Origin: Gemmiger formicilis
Lineage (GTDB): Bacteria; Bacillota; Clostridia; Oscillospirales; Ruminococcaceae
Assembly: GCF_024462815.1 (NCBI RefSeq)
Contig: NZ_JANGCG010000014.1
Coordinates: 1-64,000 of the forward strand
Direction of reading: 5' to 3'
DNA length: 64,000 nt
Made by a program: the position numbers and the translations under genes. The notes beneath the pieces were generated by a model. It saw only the letters and a program-made list of their open reading frames with translations. It was not told the origin of the DNA and searched no databases. How positions within the stretch are numbered: the stretch's first letter is position 1; each line of letters starts with the position of its first letter. This document shows, one piece after another, positions 24,443 through 33,355 of the stretch.

Positions 24443-25273
24443 ATGTCTACAATCTATGAAATTCCCTGCGTGAAGGGCTTTATCCGTATGTGCAACGATG
24501 GCTGGCTGCAGGGCTGGCACGAGCGCAACGGCGGCAACCTGACCTACCGTATGACCGAGGAGGACGTCGCTGCCTGCCGCCCCTACTTTGACGCTGAGCC
24601 CCGCGAGTGGGTCAATATGGGCGTTCAGGCCGACAATCTGGCCGGTGAGTATTTCATCACCACCGGCTCCGGCAAGTTCTTCCGCAACGTGGAGCCCGAC
24701 CCGATTCACAGCATCGGCATTGTCGAAATCAATGACAAGGGCGACAGCTGGCGCATCGTCTGGGGTCTGGCCGAGGGTGCCAAGCCGACCAGCGAGTTCC
24801 CCAGCCACTTTATGAACCACAGCGTCCGCAAGGCCGCTACCAACGGCGCAAACCGCGTGATTTATCACTGCCATGCCACCAACGTCATCGCGCTGACCTA
24901 CATCCTGCCGCTGACTGACCGCGATTTCACCCGCGCCCTGTGGCAGAGCGCTACCGAGTGCCCGGTGGTTTTCCCCGAGGGCGTCGGCGTCTGCCCCTGG
25001 ATGGTTCCCGGCGGCGCAGACATTGCTATGGCAACCTCCGAGAAGATGAAAACCTATCAGGCAGCCGTCTGGGCACAGCACGGCCTGTTTGCCTCCGGCC
25101 CGGACTTTGACATCACCTTCGGCCTGGCACACACCATCGAGAAGAGCGCCGAGATTTACGTCAAGGTGCTGTCCATGGGCGGCGGTCTGATTCGCCAGAC
25201 CATCACCGATGATGACCTGCGCGCCATTGCCCATGACTTCGGCGTCACCCTGAACGAGAACTTCCTCGACTAA
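24443..25273 (+). CDS. rhaD: Rhamnulose-1-phosphate aldolase
   Basis: 276 residues from the ATG at 24443 (GGAGC upstream). A class II aldolase cleaving rhamnulose 1-phosphate to DHAP and lactaldehyde. Zinc ligands are visible as HCHATN and the later QHGLF; ERNGGNLTYR and FFRNVEPDP fit the substrate-binding parts. It ends the rha operon, before a strong terminator. Confidence 0.95.
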   Translation: MSTIYEIPCVKGFIRMCNDGWLQGWHERNGGNLTYRMTEEDVAACRPYFDAEPREWVNMGVQADNLAGEYFITTGSGKFFRNVEPDPIHSIGIVEINDKGDSWRIVWGLAEGAKPTSEFPSHFMNHSVRKAATNGANRVIYHCHATNVIALTYILPLTDRDFTRALWQSATECPVVFPEGVGVCPWMVPGGADIAMATSEKMKTYQAAVWAQHGLFASGPDFDITFGLAHTIEKSAEIYVKVLSMGGGLIRQTITDDDLRAIAHDFGVTLNENFLD

Positions 25274-25288
25274 GCAATTCCGCAACAG

Positions 25289-25337
25289 ACAAGCAGCTCC
25301 CCCGTCCGCAGCAATGCGGGCGGGGGAGCTGCTTGTC
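25289..25337. terminator. Bidirectional terminator between rhaD and pepQ-like gene
   Basis: A long stem (ACAAGCAGCTCCCCCG with its complement CGGGGGAGCTGCTTGT) around a GCAATGC-centred loop lies between the convergent rhaD and M24 peptidase genes. T-runs are short on both sides, so efficiency is uncertain. Confidence 0.7.
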
Positions 25338-25357
25338 TATGCGGGGCGTACCGGGCG

Positions 25358-26434
25358 TTATTGGCCTACAACCGCCCAGCGCTTGTCGTTGTGGTTCAGC
25401 ACCTCGCAGCCGGTCTCGGTCACAAGGACGAGGTCCTCAATGCGGACGCCGAACTCGCCGGGCAGATAGACGCCCGGCTCAATGGAAAAAATCATACCGG
25501 GCTTGGCCACGGCGGTGTTGGCACTGCTCACATCGCCCTTTTCGTGGTCGGTCTGGCCGATGAAATGGCCCAGCCGGTGGTTGAAGTATTCGCCGTAGCC
25601 GGCGGCGGTAATCAGATCGCGCGCTGCAGCGTCCAGCGTGCAGAGGGACACACCGGGCTTGATCAGCGCCTCGGCGGCCTCGTTGGCGCGACGCACAAGG
25701 TCATGCACGGCGGCCTGCTTTTCGGTGGGCTGGCCGCAGAACCAGGTGCGGGTCATATCGCTGCAATAGCGATTCTTCACACAGCCCATATCAAACAAGA
25801 CGCAGTCGCCCTCTTTCAGCACGGTGTCATCCGGCTCATGGTGCGGGTCGGCGGCATTCGCGCCGAAGGAGACAATCGTGGTAAAGCTCGGTCCCTCACA
25901 GCCGTGGGCGCGGTACTGCGCGTCGATGAACTCGGCTACCTCGCGCTCGGTCATACCGATTTTTACATAGTGCTTCGCGGCCTCGTTGACCTCGTCATTG
26001 ATGCGGGAAGCCTCGCGCATAAGGGCCTGCTCCTCGGCGTCCTTGCAGGCGCGGCAGTCATCCACACAGTCGCTGGCGAGCACCACCTTCATGGCAGGGT
26101 GAGCTTCCATCAGCGGAATCAGGAACTTGGCGGGCCACTCCTTGTCAATGCCCAGCGGTTTTTCTGCGTCCACGGTCGCGGCAATCTGCGCCACGGGGGC
26201 GTCGGTGTCGGTATGCCAGACGGCCTTGCACGGCGGGTTGGGAACGTTGAACAGACTGTTCAAAAACAGCACCGGCTCACCCTCGATGGGCAGATACAGC
26301 GCCAGCAGGCGTTCATAGGGCTCCACGGCGACGCCGGTCAGGTACCAGACGCTTTTGGGGTCGCAGACAATCATCTGGGTCAGGCCCTGCGCACGCAGGG
26401 CGGCGCGGACACGTTCAATACGCTCGGTTTTCAT
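25358..26434 (-). CDS. M24 family Xaa-Pro peptidase
   Basis: 358 residues with N-terminal creatinase-like domain (IVCDPKSVWYLTG) and C-terminal pita-bread catalytic domain. Metal ligands are Asp in LFDMGCVKNRYCSDMTRT, His in HRLGHFIG, Glu in IFSIEPGVYLPG and the terminal VRIEDLVLVT. It removes N-terminal residues before proline (PepP/PepQ type). Its start is 22 bases downstream of the AraC-type gene on the same strand. Confidence 0.92.
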   Translation of the reverse strand: MKTERIERVRAALRAQGLTQMIVCDPKSVWYLTGVAVEPYERLLALYLPIEGEPVLFLNSLFNVPNPPCKAVWHTDTDAPVAQIAATVDAEKPLGIDKEWPAKFLIPLMEAHPAMKVVLASDCVDDCRACKDAEEQALMREASRINDEVNEAAKHYVKIGMTEREVAEFIDAQYRAHGCEGPSFTTIVSFGANAADPHHEPDDTVLKEGDCVLFDMGCVKNRYCSDMTRTWFCGQPTEKQAAVHDLVRRANEAAEALIKPGVSLCTLDAAARDLITAAGYGEYFNHRLGHFIGQTDHEKGDVSSANTAVAKPGMIFSIEPGVYLPGEFGVRIEDLVLVTETGCEVLNHNDKRWAVVGQ

Positions 26435-26455
26435 GAAAAATATGCCTTCTTTCGA

Positions 26456-27328
26456 TTATTCGGTCTCGGCGGGCTTCATCGCGCTGCGGCGGTACTGCTG
26501 GGGGCTCTGGCCCACCATCGCGGCAAACCGGGTCGAGAAGTTGCTCTCATCCCCGAAGCCGACCTGATGGGCAATCTCGCTGACGGAAAAATCGGTCAGC
26601 ACCAGCAGCTCCTTGGCGCGTGTGATGCGGGTGGACAGTAAAAAGTTGTAGGGGGTTGTGCCCATATACTGGCGGAACAGCCGCAAAAACCAGCTCTTGC
26701 TCACCGGCGTCTGGGCCAGCAGCCCATCCAGAGACAGCGGCTCGGCGTAGTGCTGGCGGATGTACTCGGCGGCCTGCTCAATCAGGGTGCGGTTGGAACG
26801 GCTCTCGTCCCCGGCCAGCAGCTGGCGGGCCATCAGGGCCAGCATACGGTGCAGCGTCAGGCCGCGCTCAATCTGGGCGGCGGTGGTGCTTTGCTCCCAA
26901 TCGTTGGTCAGGGCCTCAAACAGCGGCTGCATTTCCAGGCGGCTCACCGCCACCGGGCACAGCCGCCCCTGCGGCAGCAGAACCTCGGCCAGATTGGCCA
27001 CGCCCATGCCGTCCAGATGCACCCAGTAGTGGTGCCAGTGGCTTTGGCCGGGGGCGGTGCAGTAGCTCTGCGGGGCGCGGCAGTTCAGCAGCAGGGCGCT
27101 GCCTGCGGGCAGTTCAATGCGCTGGTCATTCTGCTCAATCAGGCCCGAGCCGGACAGGGTGTAGAACAAGATATAGCTCTCCTTATCGGTGCGGGCCGTG
27201 GCAAAATGGGCGCGGCCGTAAAACTGCCCGGCCTCGGTGCAGTAAAACGGCCGCGCCAGCACCGCGGTGCCCGGCGTGGCCCGCAGCCAGACACTGCGTT
27301 CCTCTACGTCCATATTATAGCTAAGCAT
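26456..27328 (-). CDS. AraC-family transcriptional regulator
   Basis: 290 residues from the ATG at 27328, preceded by GGGAGTGAG. The N-terminal cupin/arabinose-binding part has ILFYTLSGSGLIEQ and HWHHYWVHLDG. The C-terminal double HTH has SWFLRLFRQYMGTTPYNF and VSEIAHQVGFGDESNFS. AraC proteins of this layout activate sugar genes; it may control the nearby rha operon, but it is separated from it by rhaD's terminator and pepQ. Confidence 0.92.
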   Translation of the reverse strand: MLSYNMDVEERSVWLRATPGTAVLARPFYCTEAGQFYGRAHFATARTDKESYILFYTLSGSGLIEQNDQRIELPAGSALLLNCRAPQSYCTAPGQSHWHHYWVHLDGMGVANLAEVLLPQGRLCPVAVSRLEMQPLFEALTNDWEQSTTAAQIERGLTLHRMLALMARQLLAGDESRSNRTLIEQAAEYIRQHYAEPLSLDGLLAQTPVSKSWFLRLFRQYMGTTPYNFLLSTRITRAKELLVLTDFSVSEIAHQVGFGDESNFSTRFAAMVGQSPQQYRRSAMKPAETE

Positions 27329-27431
27329 CGGCTCACTCCCTTTCCCTATACTAATGATAAAAAGGGAAGGAAGATTTGTCAATAAAGTTCGCAAAAAAGA
27401 AAGCGCCCTTCCCGGGGGAGGGGCGTTCCGG

Positions 27432-27785
27432 TCATAGCTTTTCCTTCAAGAAGGCGGTCAGTACCTCGGCGGCGGCGCGGTGGGCGGCGGTGCCGGGATG
27501 GCAGCGTGCGCCGTAGGTACCGGCAGTTGTGGCGGGCAGAGAGAGCAGGCAGACGCGGCTCTGGCCCGGGCTTACGGCAAAGCGCGCATACCACGCGCCG
27601 TTCAGCTCCACGCTGACCCACGGCTCATACAGGGCGTAGTCACAGGCAAAGTCCACCCACAGCTCGGCACCGTCAAACAGCAGCTCTATGCCGGAGGCGG
27701 TCTAGTAGAGGGTCAGCAGGTCGCGCCCAGCGTGGCGGCCCAGCGCCCGCACGGCGGGCAGGGCAGATAATGCGGCTTTTTGCAT
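27432..27785 (-). pseudogene. Broken SGNH-hydrolase/carbohydrate esterase gene
   Basis: The frame from the ATG at 27785 (GGAG upstream) is stopped by TAG at 27704-27702 and continues in the same frame to 27432. Conceptually it gives a beta-sandwich N-terminus (GRHAGRDLLTLY*, TASGIELLFDG, LWVDFACDYALYEPWVS) joined directly to the end of an SGNH domain (CHPGTAAHRAAAEVLTAF, with the catalytic His-Pro). The middle with the nucleophile Ser is missing, so it carries both a nonsense codon and an internal deletion. Confidence 0.7.
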
Positions 27786-27962
27786 ACACAACGGCTCCTG
27801 CGTTTTTTGTGCATAGTGTACATCTGTATGACAAAAATTGCAACAGGATGCCGAACAAATCTCCCACTTGCACAAAGCGTGCAAGCCAAAATTGTGGGAT
27901 GTGCTAATTGTGAGATGTACAGCCCAAAATTTGGAGAAACGCTGCCGTACGCCCTCCCCACC

Positions 27963-28018
27963 TTGACATTCCGGGCAAATTGCCCTATACTGGTAGCACA
28001 AGTTAAACCCGGGTTTAA
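27963..28018 (+). promoter_or_regulatory. MerR-gene promoter with two dyads
   Basis: TTGACA (27963-27968), 17-base spacer and TATACT (27986-27991). The spacer holds GGGCAAATTGCCC, a dyad in the place where MerR proteins bind. Downstream of the -10, TTAAACCCGGGTTTAA (28003-28018) is a perfect 16-base palindrome that could be a repressor site. Both are probably used for autoregulation of the MerR gene. Confidence 0.68.
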
Positions 28019-28042
28019 GATGAAGGGGCGGGAGGAAAACCA

Positions 28043-28504
28043 ATGGCCTATACAGTGGGTGAAATGGCAAAGCGGCTGGGCGTACCGGCCTCCACGCTGC
28101 GCTATTATGATAAAGAAGGGCTGCTGCCGTTTGTGGGGCGCTCGTCCGGCGGCATCCGTATGTTTGAAGAAAAGGATTATGAGTGGCTGCGCATTATTGA
28201 GTGCCTGAAAAAGACCGGTATGTCGCTGAAAGATATCCGTGAATACATCGAGCTGGCTATGCAGGGCGATGAGACCATCGACCGTAGGCTGGAGATGTTC
28301 CGTAAGCAGCGCACTGTGCTGCAGGCCCGTATGGCGGAGCTGCAGCAGACGATGGACACGCTGGAGTACAAATGCTGGTTCTATGAGACCGCCAAAGAGC
28401 GCGGCACCACCGAGGGCATCGGCGACCTGCCGCCCGAGGCCCTGCCGGAAAACATCCGCGCCGTGCGTGCCCGCCTGCACTGCGGTGACAAGAAGCCGGA
28501 GTAA
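28043..28504 (+). CDS. MerR-family transcriptional regulator
   Basis: 153 residues with an intact winged HTH (YTVGEMAKRLGVPASTLRYY), a coiled-coil dimer helix (KQRTVLQARMAELQQTMDTL) and a short effector tail (YKCWFYETAKERG). This is the AdhR/NmlR-like type with a single Cys in the tail. The target may be a neighbour now decayed, since remnants lie on both sides. Confidence 0.92.
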   Translation: MAYTVGEMAKRLGVPASTLRYYDKEGLLPFVGRSSGGIRMFEEKDYEWLRIIECLKKTGMSLKDIREYIELAMQGDETIDRRLEMFRKQRTVLQARMAELQQTMDTLEYKCWFYETAKERGTTEGIGDLPPEALPENIRAVRARLHCGDKKPE

Positions 28505-28527
28505 ATACTGGCTGAATATTGCTTATG

Positions 28528-28563
28528 AGCGCCAGCCCCTGTGAAGGGGGCTGGCGCTTTTGG
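28528..28563 (+). terminator. Intrinsic terminator after MerR gene
   Basis: AGCGCCAGCCCC and GGGGCTGGCGCT pair around a TGTGAAG loop region, followed by TTTT. Confidence 0.85.
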
Positions 28564-28609
28564 ATGTACAGAGGAACCCGCCGGAAATCCCTACGGCGCA
28601 ACGTTTTAT

Positions 28610-28797
28610 AGGCTGCACGTAGGGCGGGGTGACCCCACCCCGCCGGAAGCCTGCGGACAACTGCCGTTCCCGGTATATTTGTAGGGGGCGGTGTCCCAGA
28701 CGCCCCGCGGGTGGCTGCCCGGTGACGGCAGCTTGCCGGTAACCACCCTTCACCGCCTGCGGGCGGAGCTCCCCTGAGAGGGGAGCCTTTGGGGGGA
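28610..28797. repeat. Cluster of intergenic palindromic repeats
   Basis: Three hairpin units in series: GTAGGGCGGGGTGACCCCACCCCGCC, described here by its arms GGCGGGG/CCCCGCC (28622-28645); GTAGGGGGCGGTGTCCCAGACGCCCC region (28681-28707); and CCTGCGGGCGGAGCTCCCC...GGGGAGCC (28756-28790). They resemble the repeats at 21222-21284 and 24318-24418. The last one abuts the solute-binding-protein remnant. Confidence 0.5.
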
Positions 28798-29026
28798 CAA
28801 CGGCGCGTTTGCCTATGGGGAAGCGTGGTACGGCTTCTCGGTCAACAAGGACGCCGATGAAAAGGAACTGGCCGTTGAATTTCTGCGCTTTATGGCCTGC
28901 AGCGACCAGATTGAAAAGCTGGCTTCCATCAAGGGTATGCCTGCCGTCAACAACGGCGCCGGTGTCTACACCTCTGCCGCCGATGCCGCCAAGGCCTTTG
29001 TAGCAAACTGTAAAGCAGGGGAGTAA
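28796..29026 (+). pseudogene. C-terminal remnant of sugar ABC solute-binding protein
   Basis: An open frame of 76 codons without a start, beginning at the repeat. It reads FAYGEAWYGFSVNKDADEKE, then AVEFLRFMACSDQIEKLASI, GMPAVNNG and a terminal AFVANCKAGE. This is the end of a family 1 extracellular solute-binding protein (carbohydrate type). The lipobox, the N-lobe and most of the C-lobe are missing. Its terminator is still present. Confidence 0.75.
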
Positions 29027-29037
29027 GCCCTCTGTGT

Positions 29038-29070
29038 GAACCCCTCCGCCCCGGCGAAGGGGTTTTTCTA
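29038..29070 (+). terminator. Terminator of the lost ABC operon
   Basis: AACCCCT (from 29038) pairs with AGGGGTT, with a GC-rich bulged loop, followed by TTTTTCT. It directly follows the solute-binding protein remnant. Confidence 0.75.
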
Positions 29071-29280
29071 TTGTGCTGTTTATTACAACACACCGGCAAA
29101 AATTCTTGGCGAACCCCCATATCTGGTGCCGCGAGGCGGCGGGGTGCGCAACGCGGCGGGAAAATTCTGCCCCAACGTGCCTTTTTGGTGTTAGAGACAG
29201 CACAATTCCCCCAAAATTGTTGGCACCACCCACCCCTGACCGGCACCGGGCTTGAAAAATACAGGGGTGCCCGGTGCGTA

Positions 29281-30032
29281 AAGCTGGCGGCCTGGGCCAT
29301 GCGTGCGCCCCGCTGGGAACGCTGCAGCCTGCTGGTGCCTGGCGGCGCGGTCGGGCAGATGGTAAAGGAGCTGAACCGCAACCCGGACGAGGTGCGCCTG
29401 CTGATACGCCGCAAGGATATGCTGCCGGTTTACGCGGTCGGCGATATGGAGGCCCTGCTGGGCATCCGGCTGGAGGATTTGCAGGGGGACGTGGCGACGC
29501 TGCTGCCCCAACTGGCAGACCCCGCCGCGGGCCGCGCCCTCTGGAAAAGCTATGCGGCGTGGGACGGCGCACAGGAGCTGACCGATGAGCTGCATATGAA
29601 AAACGGCGAGTGGGTCTATGTGGATGTCCGCCGCGGCGAAAGCGATACGGTGGATGTGGCCACCCTGCGCCGCAGCACCACCCTGCACCAGCAGATTGAA
29701 AAATTCGAAAAGAGCCTGCAGAAGGCCGAGGAGGCCAGCCAGTCCAAGACGACCTTCCTCTCGCGTATGTCGCACGAAATCCGCACCCCGATGAATGGCA
29801 TCATTGGTATGCTGACGCTGGCCGAGGGCAAGCTGACGCCGGACAGCCCCGCCATGCAGTACCTGCACAAGGCGGACGAGCTGAGCGACCATCTTCTCTC
29901 GCTGATTAACGATATTCTGGATATGTCCCGCATCGAGGCCGGCAAGGTCGAACTGGAGGAAAAAACCTTCAGTCTGCGCGCCTTGGGCCAGAAGCTGTAT
30001 GATATGTTCGCCAAGAACCTCGAGGCACGTGC
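29281..30032 (+). pseudogene. Remnant of a hybrid sensor histidine kinase
   Basis: An open frame with PAS-like text (MLPVYAVGDMEALLGIRLED, then EWVYVDVRRGESD), a coiled coil and a HisKA dimerisation/phosphoacceptor box (FLSRMSHEIRTPMNGIIG ... INDILDMSRIEAGK). The ATPase domain and receiver are gone: at about 30032 the sequence switches to an unrelated transglutaminase-like gene in another frame. The 5' part has no clear start. It is related in style to the intact kinase at 33356-34963. Confidence 0.75.
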
Positions 30033-30715
30033 CCATCACGCTGCACACCATGACCGTCTCCGCACTACTGACGGCGGCGCTGGCGCTCTGCGCGGTGCTG
30101 CTGCCCGCGGGGGAGATGGCCTCCGTGCACGAGCTGCGCGAGAATCTGACCGAGGACGTCGAAACCCTGCGCTACGGCGAGAAAAACCTGCCGGAGGGTG
30201 ACCTCTATCAGGCGTCCACCCTGCAAAGCGCCGAGGGTGAGCTGCTGACGGTGGAAACCCAGCAGGTAAAGGCGTTCTATCTGCGCGGCTTTGTGGGCAG
30301 CGTCTACCGGGACGGCTGCTGGGAGCCCCTGCCGGATTCCGCCCTGGGCGGGGACAATGCCGGTATGCTGCAATGGCTGGCGGCGCAGGGCTTTGACCCG
30401 CTGACCCAGAGCGCCCTCTACTGGCAGCTGGATGGCGATGCGCCGGAGGCCAACACGATGCACATTCGGGTGCAGGACGCCAGCCTTGGCTGGAACACCG
30501 CCGCGCTGGATGAGAAAATCGCCGCGTGCTTCATTGATGTGGAGCCGGGCGAGTACACCCGCGTGTGCAGGCTGATTGAGCGCACCATCTACGGCGGAGA
30601 TGCTCCCGACCTGCGCGAGGAGCGCGCCATGCAGAGCTTTCTGTTCAAGCTGGCCGCCAGCGCCCGCGAGGAGCCGCTGCACACGCGGCTGCGGCTGCGC
30701 TATACCTGCCCCTGA
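30033..30715 (+). pseudogene. Remnant of a transglutaminase-like membrane protein
   Basis: From the junction the frame reads a hydrophobic stretch (SALLTAALALCAVLLPAG) and an extracytoplasmic part with TQQVKAFYLRGFVGSVYRDG and WEPLP, a pattern seen before transglutaminase-core domains. It stops at RLRYTCP before the Cys-His-Asp core would appear. Both ends are therefore missing. An ATG inside gives an apparent 238-residue protein, but it starts within kinase sequence. Confidence 0.6.
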
Positions 30716-30826
30716 GCGATTGGAGTTATAAGCAAAACACCGTGATTTGCCATTCTGGATAATCACGGCGCTTCTTTACTGCTTGTATAAAACTGAAATT
30801 CTTAAACTTTACTTTAAATTTCACTC

Positions 30827-30855
30827 TTGCAAAAAGAGAGATAATGTGCTACAAT
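30827..30855 (+). promoter_or_regulatory. Promoter of amino-acid ABC operon
   Basis: TTGCAA (30827-30832), 17-base spacer, TACAAT (30850-30855). The first gene starts 69 bases further on. No riboswitch or T-box structure was recognised in the leader. Confidence 0.72.
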
Positions 30856-30923
30856 CTCATAGCATACTGTTTTAGTGGGAAATATTCCTGCGCCTGCTGC
30901 TATAAAAGGAGAGAGCTACCCCT

Positions 30924-31598
30924 ATGTCTGAACGCCTTGCAGGCATCCTTCTGGATTCCTTTGGTAAAATATTGCTGCCCGGTCTGACGGTGACGATACC
31001 GCTGACCGCCATTTCCTTCACGCTGGCATTGGTAATTGCCGTGGCGGTGGCATTGGTGCAGTTTGCCCATGTGCCGGTGCTGCAGCGCATTGCCCGGTTT
31101 TACATATGGGTCATCCGCGGCACGCCGGTGCTGGTACAGCTGTTTGTTGTGTTCTACGGCCTGCCCGGTGTGGGCATCCTGATTGAGCCGTTCCCCGCCG
31201 CCGTTCTGGTCTTTTCCATCAACGAGGGTGCCTACTGCGCGGAGACCATCCGCGCCGCGCTGGAATCGGTGCCCAAGGGCCAGATGGAGGCCGGGCAGTG
31301 TGTCGGCATGAGCTACTTGCAGATTATCCGCCGCATCATCCTGCCGCAGGCGCTGCGCACGGCGTTCCCCACGCTGGCCAGCACCCTGATTGCTATGGTC
31401 AAGGATACGTCCCTGGCCGCCAACATTACCGTGACGGAAATGTTTATGACCACCCAGCGCATTGTGGCGCGTACCTATGAGCCGTTGGCGCTGTACATTG
31501 AGGTTGGCCTGGTCTATCTGCTGTTCTGCACGGTGCTGACCCGCCTGCAGGCCGTGGGCGAGCGCTACCTGAACAGCAAGGGCGCACAAAGGAGTTAA
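30924..31598 (+). CDS. Amino-acid ABC transporter permease (cystine type)
   Basis: 224 residues, about five membrane spans, HisM/TcyB family. The EAA loop is visible (GAYCAETIRAALESVPKGQ, then GMSYLQIIRRIILPQALR). It forms the membrane channel of an importer with the ATPase and the binding protein encoded next. The likely substrate is a polar amino acid, perhaps cystine or glutamine; this cannot be fixed from the permease. Stop and next ATG are 3 bases apart. Confidence 0.92.
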   Translation: MSERLAGILLDSFGKILLPGLTVTIPLTAISFTLALVIAVAVALVQFAHVPVLQRIARFYIWVIRGTPVLVQLFVVFYGLPGVGILIEPFPAAVLVFSINEGAYCAETIRAALESVPKGQMEAGQCVGMSYLQIIRRIILPQALRTAFPTLASTLIAMVKDTSLAANITVTEMFMTTQRIVARTYEPLALYIEVGLVYLLFCTVLTRLQAVGERYLNSKGAQRS

Positions 31599-31601
31599 GC
31601 T

Positions 31602-32348
31602 ATGCTGCAAATCAGAAACTTGCGCAAGTCCTTCGGGGATTTGCAGGTGCTCAAGGGCGTTGATTTGGATGTGAACAAGGGCGACGTGGTGGCCATTCTT
31701 GGCTCTAGCGGAAGCGGAAAAACCACAATGCTGCGTTGTCTCAACTTTCTGGAAAAGGCGGACGCAGGCACGATGCTGTTTGACAACCAGAAGGTTGAGC
31801 TGAACCGTGTCACCCATGCCGAGGCAAATGCGCTGCGCCGCCGCACCGGCTTTGTCTTTCAGAGCTACAACCTGTTTGCCAACAAAACGGCGCTGCAGAA
31901 CGTGACCGAGGGGCTGATTGTGGCCCGCAAAATGCCGCGCCATCAGGCCGAGGAGATTGCCCATGCCATGCTGTGCAAGGTGGGCATGGATGACCGCGCC
32001 GACTACTACCCCAGCCAGCTTTCCGGCGGGCAGCAGCAGCGTGTGGCCATTGCCCGCGCCATGGCCGTTGACCCGGAAATTATCTATTTTGACGAGCCGA
32101 CCTCCGCGCTGGATCCTGAGCTGACCGGCGAGGTGCTGGCCGTTATGCGCAGCCTGGCCGAGGAAGGCCGCACCATGCTGGTGGTGACCCACGAGATGGA
32201 TTTTGCCCGCCATGCGGCCAACCGCGTGGTTTTTATGGAGCAGGGGGTTATTGTGGAGCAGAACACCGCCGAGGCGTTCTTCAATGACCCGCAGCACCCC
32301 CGCACAAAGGAATTTTTACAGACCTACAAGCAAAGGAGCCTATTGTAA
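31602..32348 (+). CDS. Amino-acid ABC transporter ATP-binding protein
   Basis: 248 residues of the GlnQ/HisP class: Walker [11 protein letters not shown]-loop FVFQSYNLF, signature LSGGQQQRV, Walker [13 protein letters not shown] and H-loop VTHEMDFAR. The last base of its stop is the first base of the binding-protein ATG, so translation is coupled. Confidence 0.95.
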   Translation: MLQIRNLRKSFGDLQVLKGVDLDVNKGDVVAILGSSGSGKTTMLRCLNFLEKADAGTMLFDNQKVELNRVTHAEANALRRRTGFVFQSYNLFANKTALQNVTEGLIVARKMPRHQAEEIAHAMLCKVGMDDRADYYPSQLSGGQQQRVAIARAMAVDPEIIYFDEPTSALDPELTGEVLAVMRSLAEEGRTMLVVTHEMDFARHAANRVVFMEQGVIVEQNTAEAFFNDPQHPRTKEFLQTYKQRSLL

Positions 32349-33196
32349 TGAAGAAGCTGAAACTGACCGCCCTGACCCTGACCGCCGCGCTGGCCTTGAC
32401 TGCTTGCGGCAGCACCGCCGCCAGCACCCCCGCTGCGGACAGCACCGCAGTTGATGCTGCCACCAGCGAGGCTGCCGGTGGTGACCTGCTGAGCGAGATT
32501 CAGTCCAAGGGCACCATCACGATTGCCATGGAGGGCACCTGGGCCCCCTGGACCTACCACGATGAGAATGACAATCTGGTCGGCTATGACGTGGAGGTTG
32601 GCACCAAGATTGCCGAGAAGCTGGGCGTGGAGCCGCAGTTCATCGAGGGCGAGTGGGATGGCCTGCTGGCCGGTCTGGACGCGGGCCGCTATGACATTAT
32701 GGTCAACGGCGTGGACATCACCCCCGAGCGCAGCGAGAAATACGATTTCTCCATCCCCTACGCTTATAACCGCACCGCTGTTATCACCACCAAGGACAAT
32801 GACAGCATCAACACGATGGAGGATCTGAACGGCAAGACCACCGCAAACACTATCTCCAGCACCTATGCCGAGCTGGCCGAGCAGTACGGTGCAACCGTGA
32901 CCGGCGTGGACGATTTGAACCAGACCTTTGAGCTGCTGCTCAGCGGCCGCATTGACGCCACCTTGAACGCCGAGGTGACCTTCTATGATTACACGAAGGA
33001 GCACCCCGACGCGAACGTCAAGATTGCCGTGCTGACCGATGACGCCAATCAGGTGGCCATCCCGCTGCGCAAGGGCGAGGAGACCGCCACCCTGCGCGCC
33101 GCGATTGACCAGGCCATTGAGGAACTGCGCGCTGACGGCACCCTCAAGGAGCTGAGTGAAAAATATTTTGGCACGAACATCTCCACCAACGAGTAA
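32348..33196 (+). CDS. Amino-acid ABC transporter substrate-binding lipoprotein
   Basis: 282 residues with a lipoprotein signal ending LALTACGST. The mature part is a family 3 periplasmic-type binding fold (GTITIAMEGTWAPWTYHDEN, DNLVGYDVEVG, ITPERSEKYDFSIPY). The sequence around GKTTANTISSTYAEL and FELLLSGRIDATLN is typical of cystine/polar amino-acid binders (TcyA/TcyJ). It delivers substrate to the permease encoded two genes upstream. Confidence 0.93.
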   Translation: MKKLKLTALTLTAALALTACGSTAASTPAADSTAVDAATSEAAGGDLLSEIQSKGTITIAMEGTWAPWTYHDENDNLVGYDVEVGTKIAEKLGVEPQFIEGEWDGLLAGLDAGRYDIMVNGVDITPERSEKYDFSIPYAYNRTAVITTKDNDSINTMEDLNGKTTANTISSTYAELAEQYGATVTGVDDLNQTFELLLSGRIDATLNAEVTFYDYTKEHPDANVKIAVLTDDANQVAIPLRKGEETATLRAAIDQAIEELRADGTLKELSEKYFGTNISTNE

Positions 33197-33227
33197 ACCG
33201 CCAGAAATAAACAGCATATTGTTTAAA

Positions 33228-33260
33228 AAAGATTCTCCCGCGTGGAGAATCTTTTTCTTT
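33228..33260 (+). terminator. Intrinsic terminator of amino-acid ABC operon
   Basis: AAAGATTCTCC (33228-33238) and GGAGAATCTTT (33244-33254) with a 5-base loop, then TTCTTTT. Confidence 0.88.
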
Positions 33261-33355
33261 TGGAAGGAAATTTCACATATTTATTGCATTTCACCCACGA
33301 GAATATTATAATGTAACTAAATGAGTATCCGCAGGGTATAGGACAGGAGCAGAAA

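Noticed and set aside
29071..30201. 376-codon frame read as a working kinase
   Set aside because: It lacks the ATPase domain and its last third is an out-of-frame reading of another gene, so it is listed as a remnant.
29999..30715. 238-codon frame with ATG read as an intact exported protein
   Set aside because: The start lies in kinase-derived sequence and the catalytic domain is missing; listed as a remnant.
30716..30923. Possible riboswitch or T-box before the amino-acid transporter
   Set aside because: No T-box motif, anti-terminator or conserved aptamer seen; only a normal promoter.
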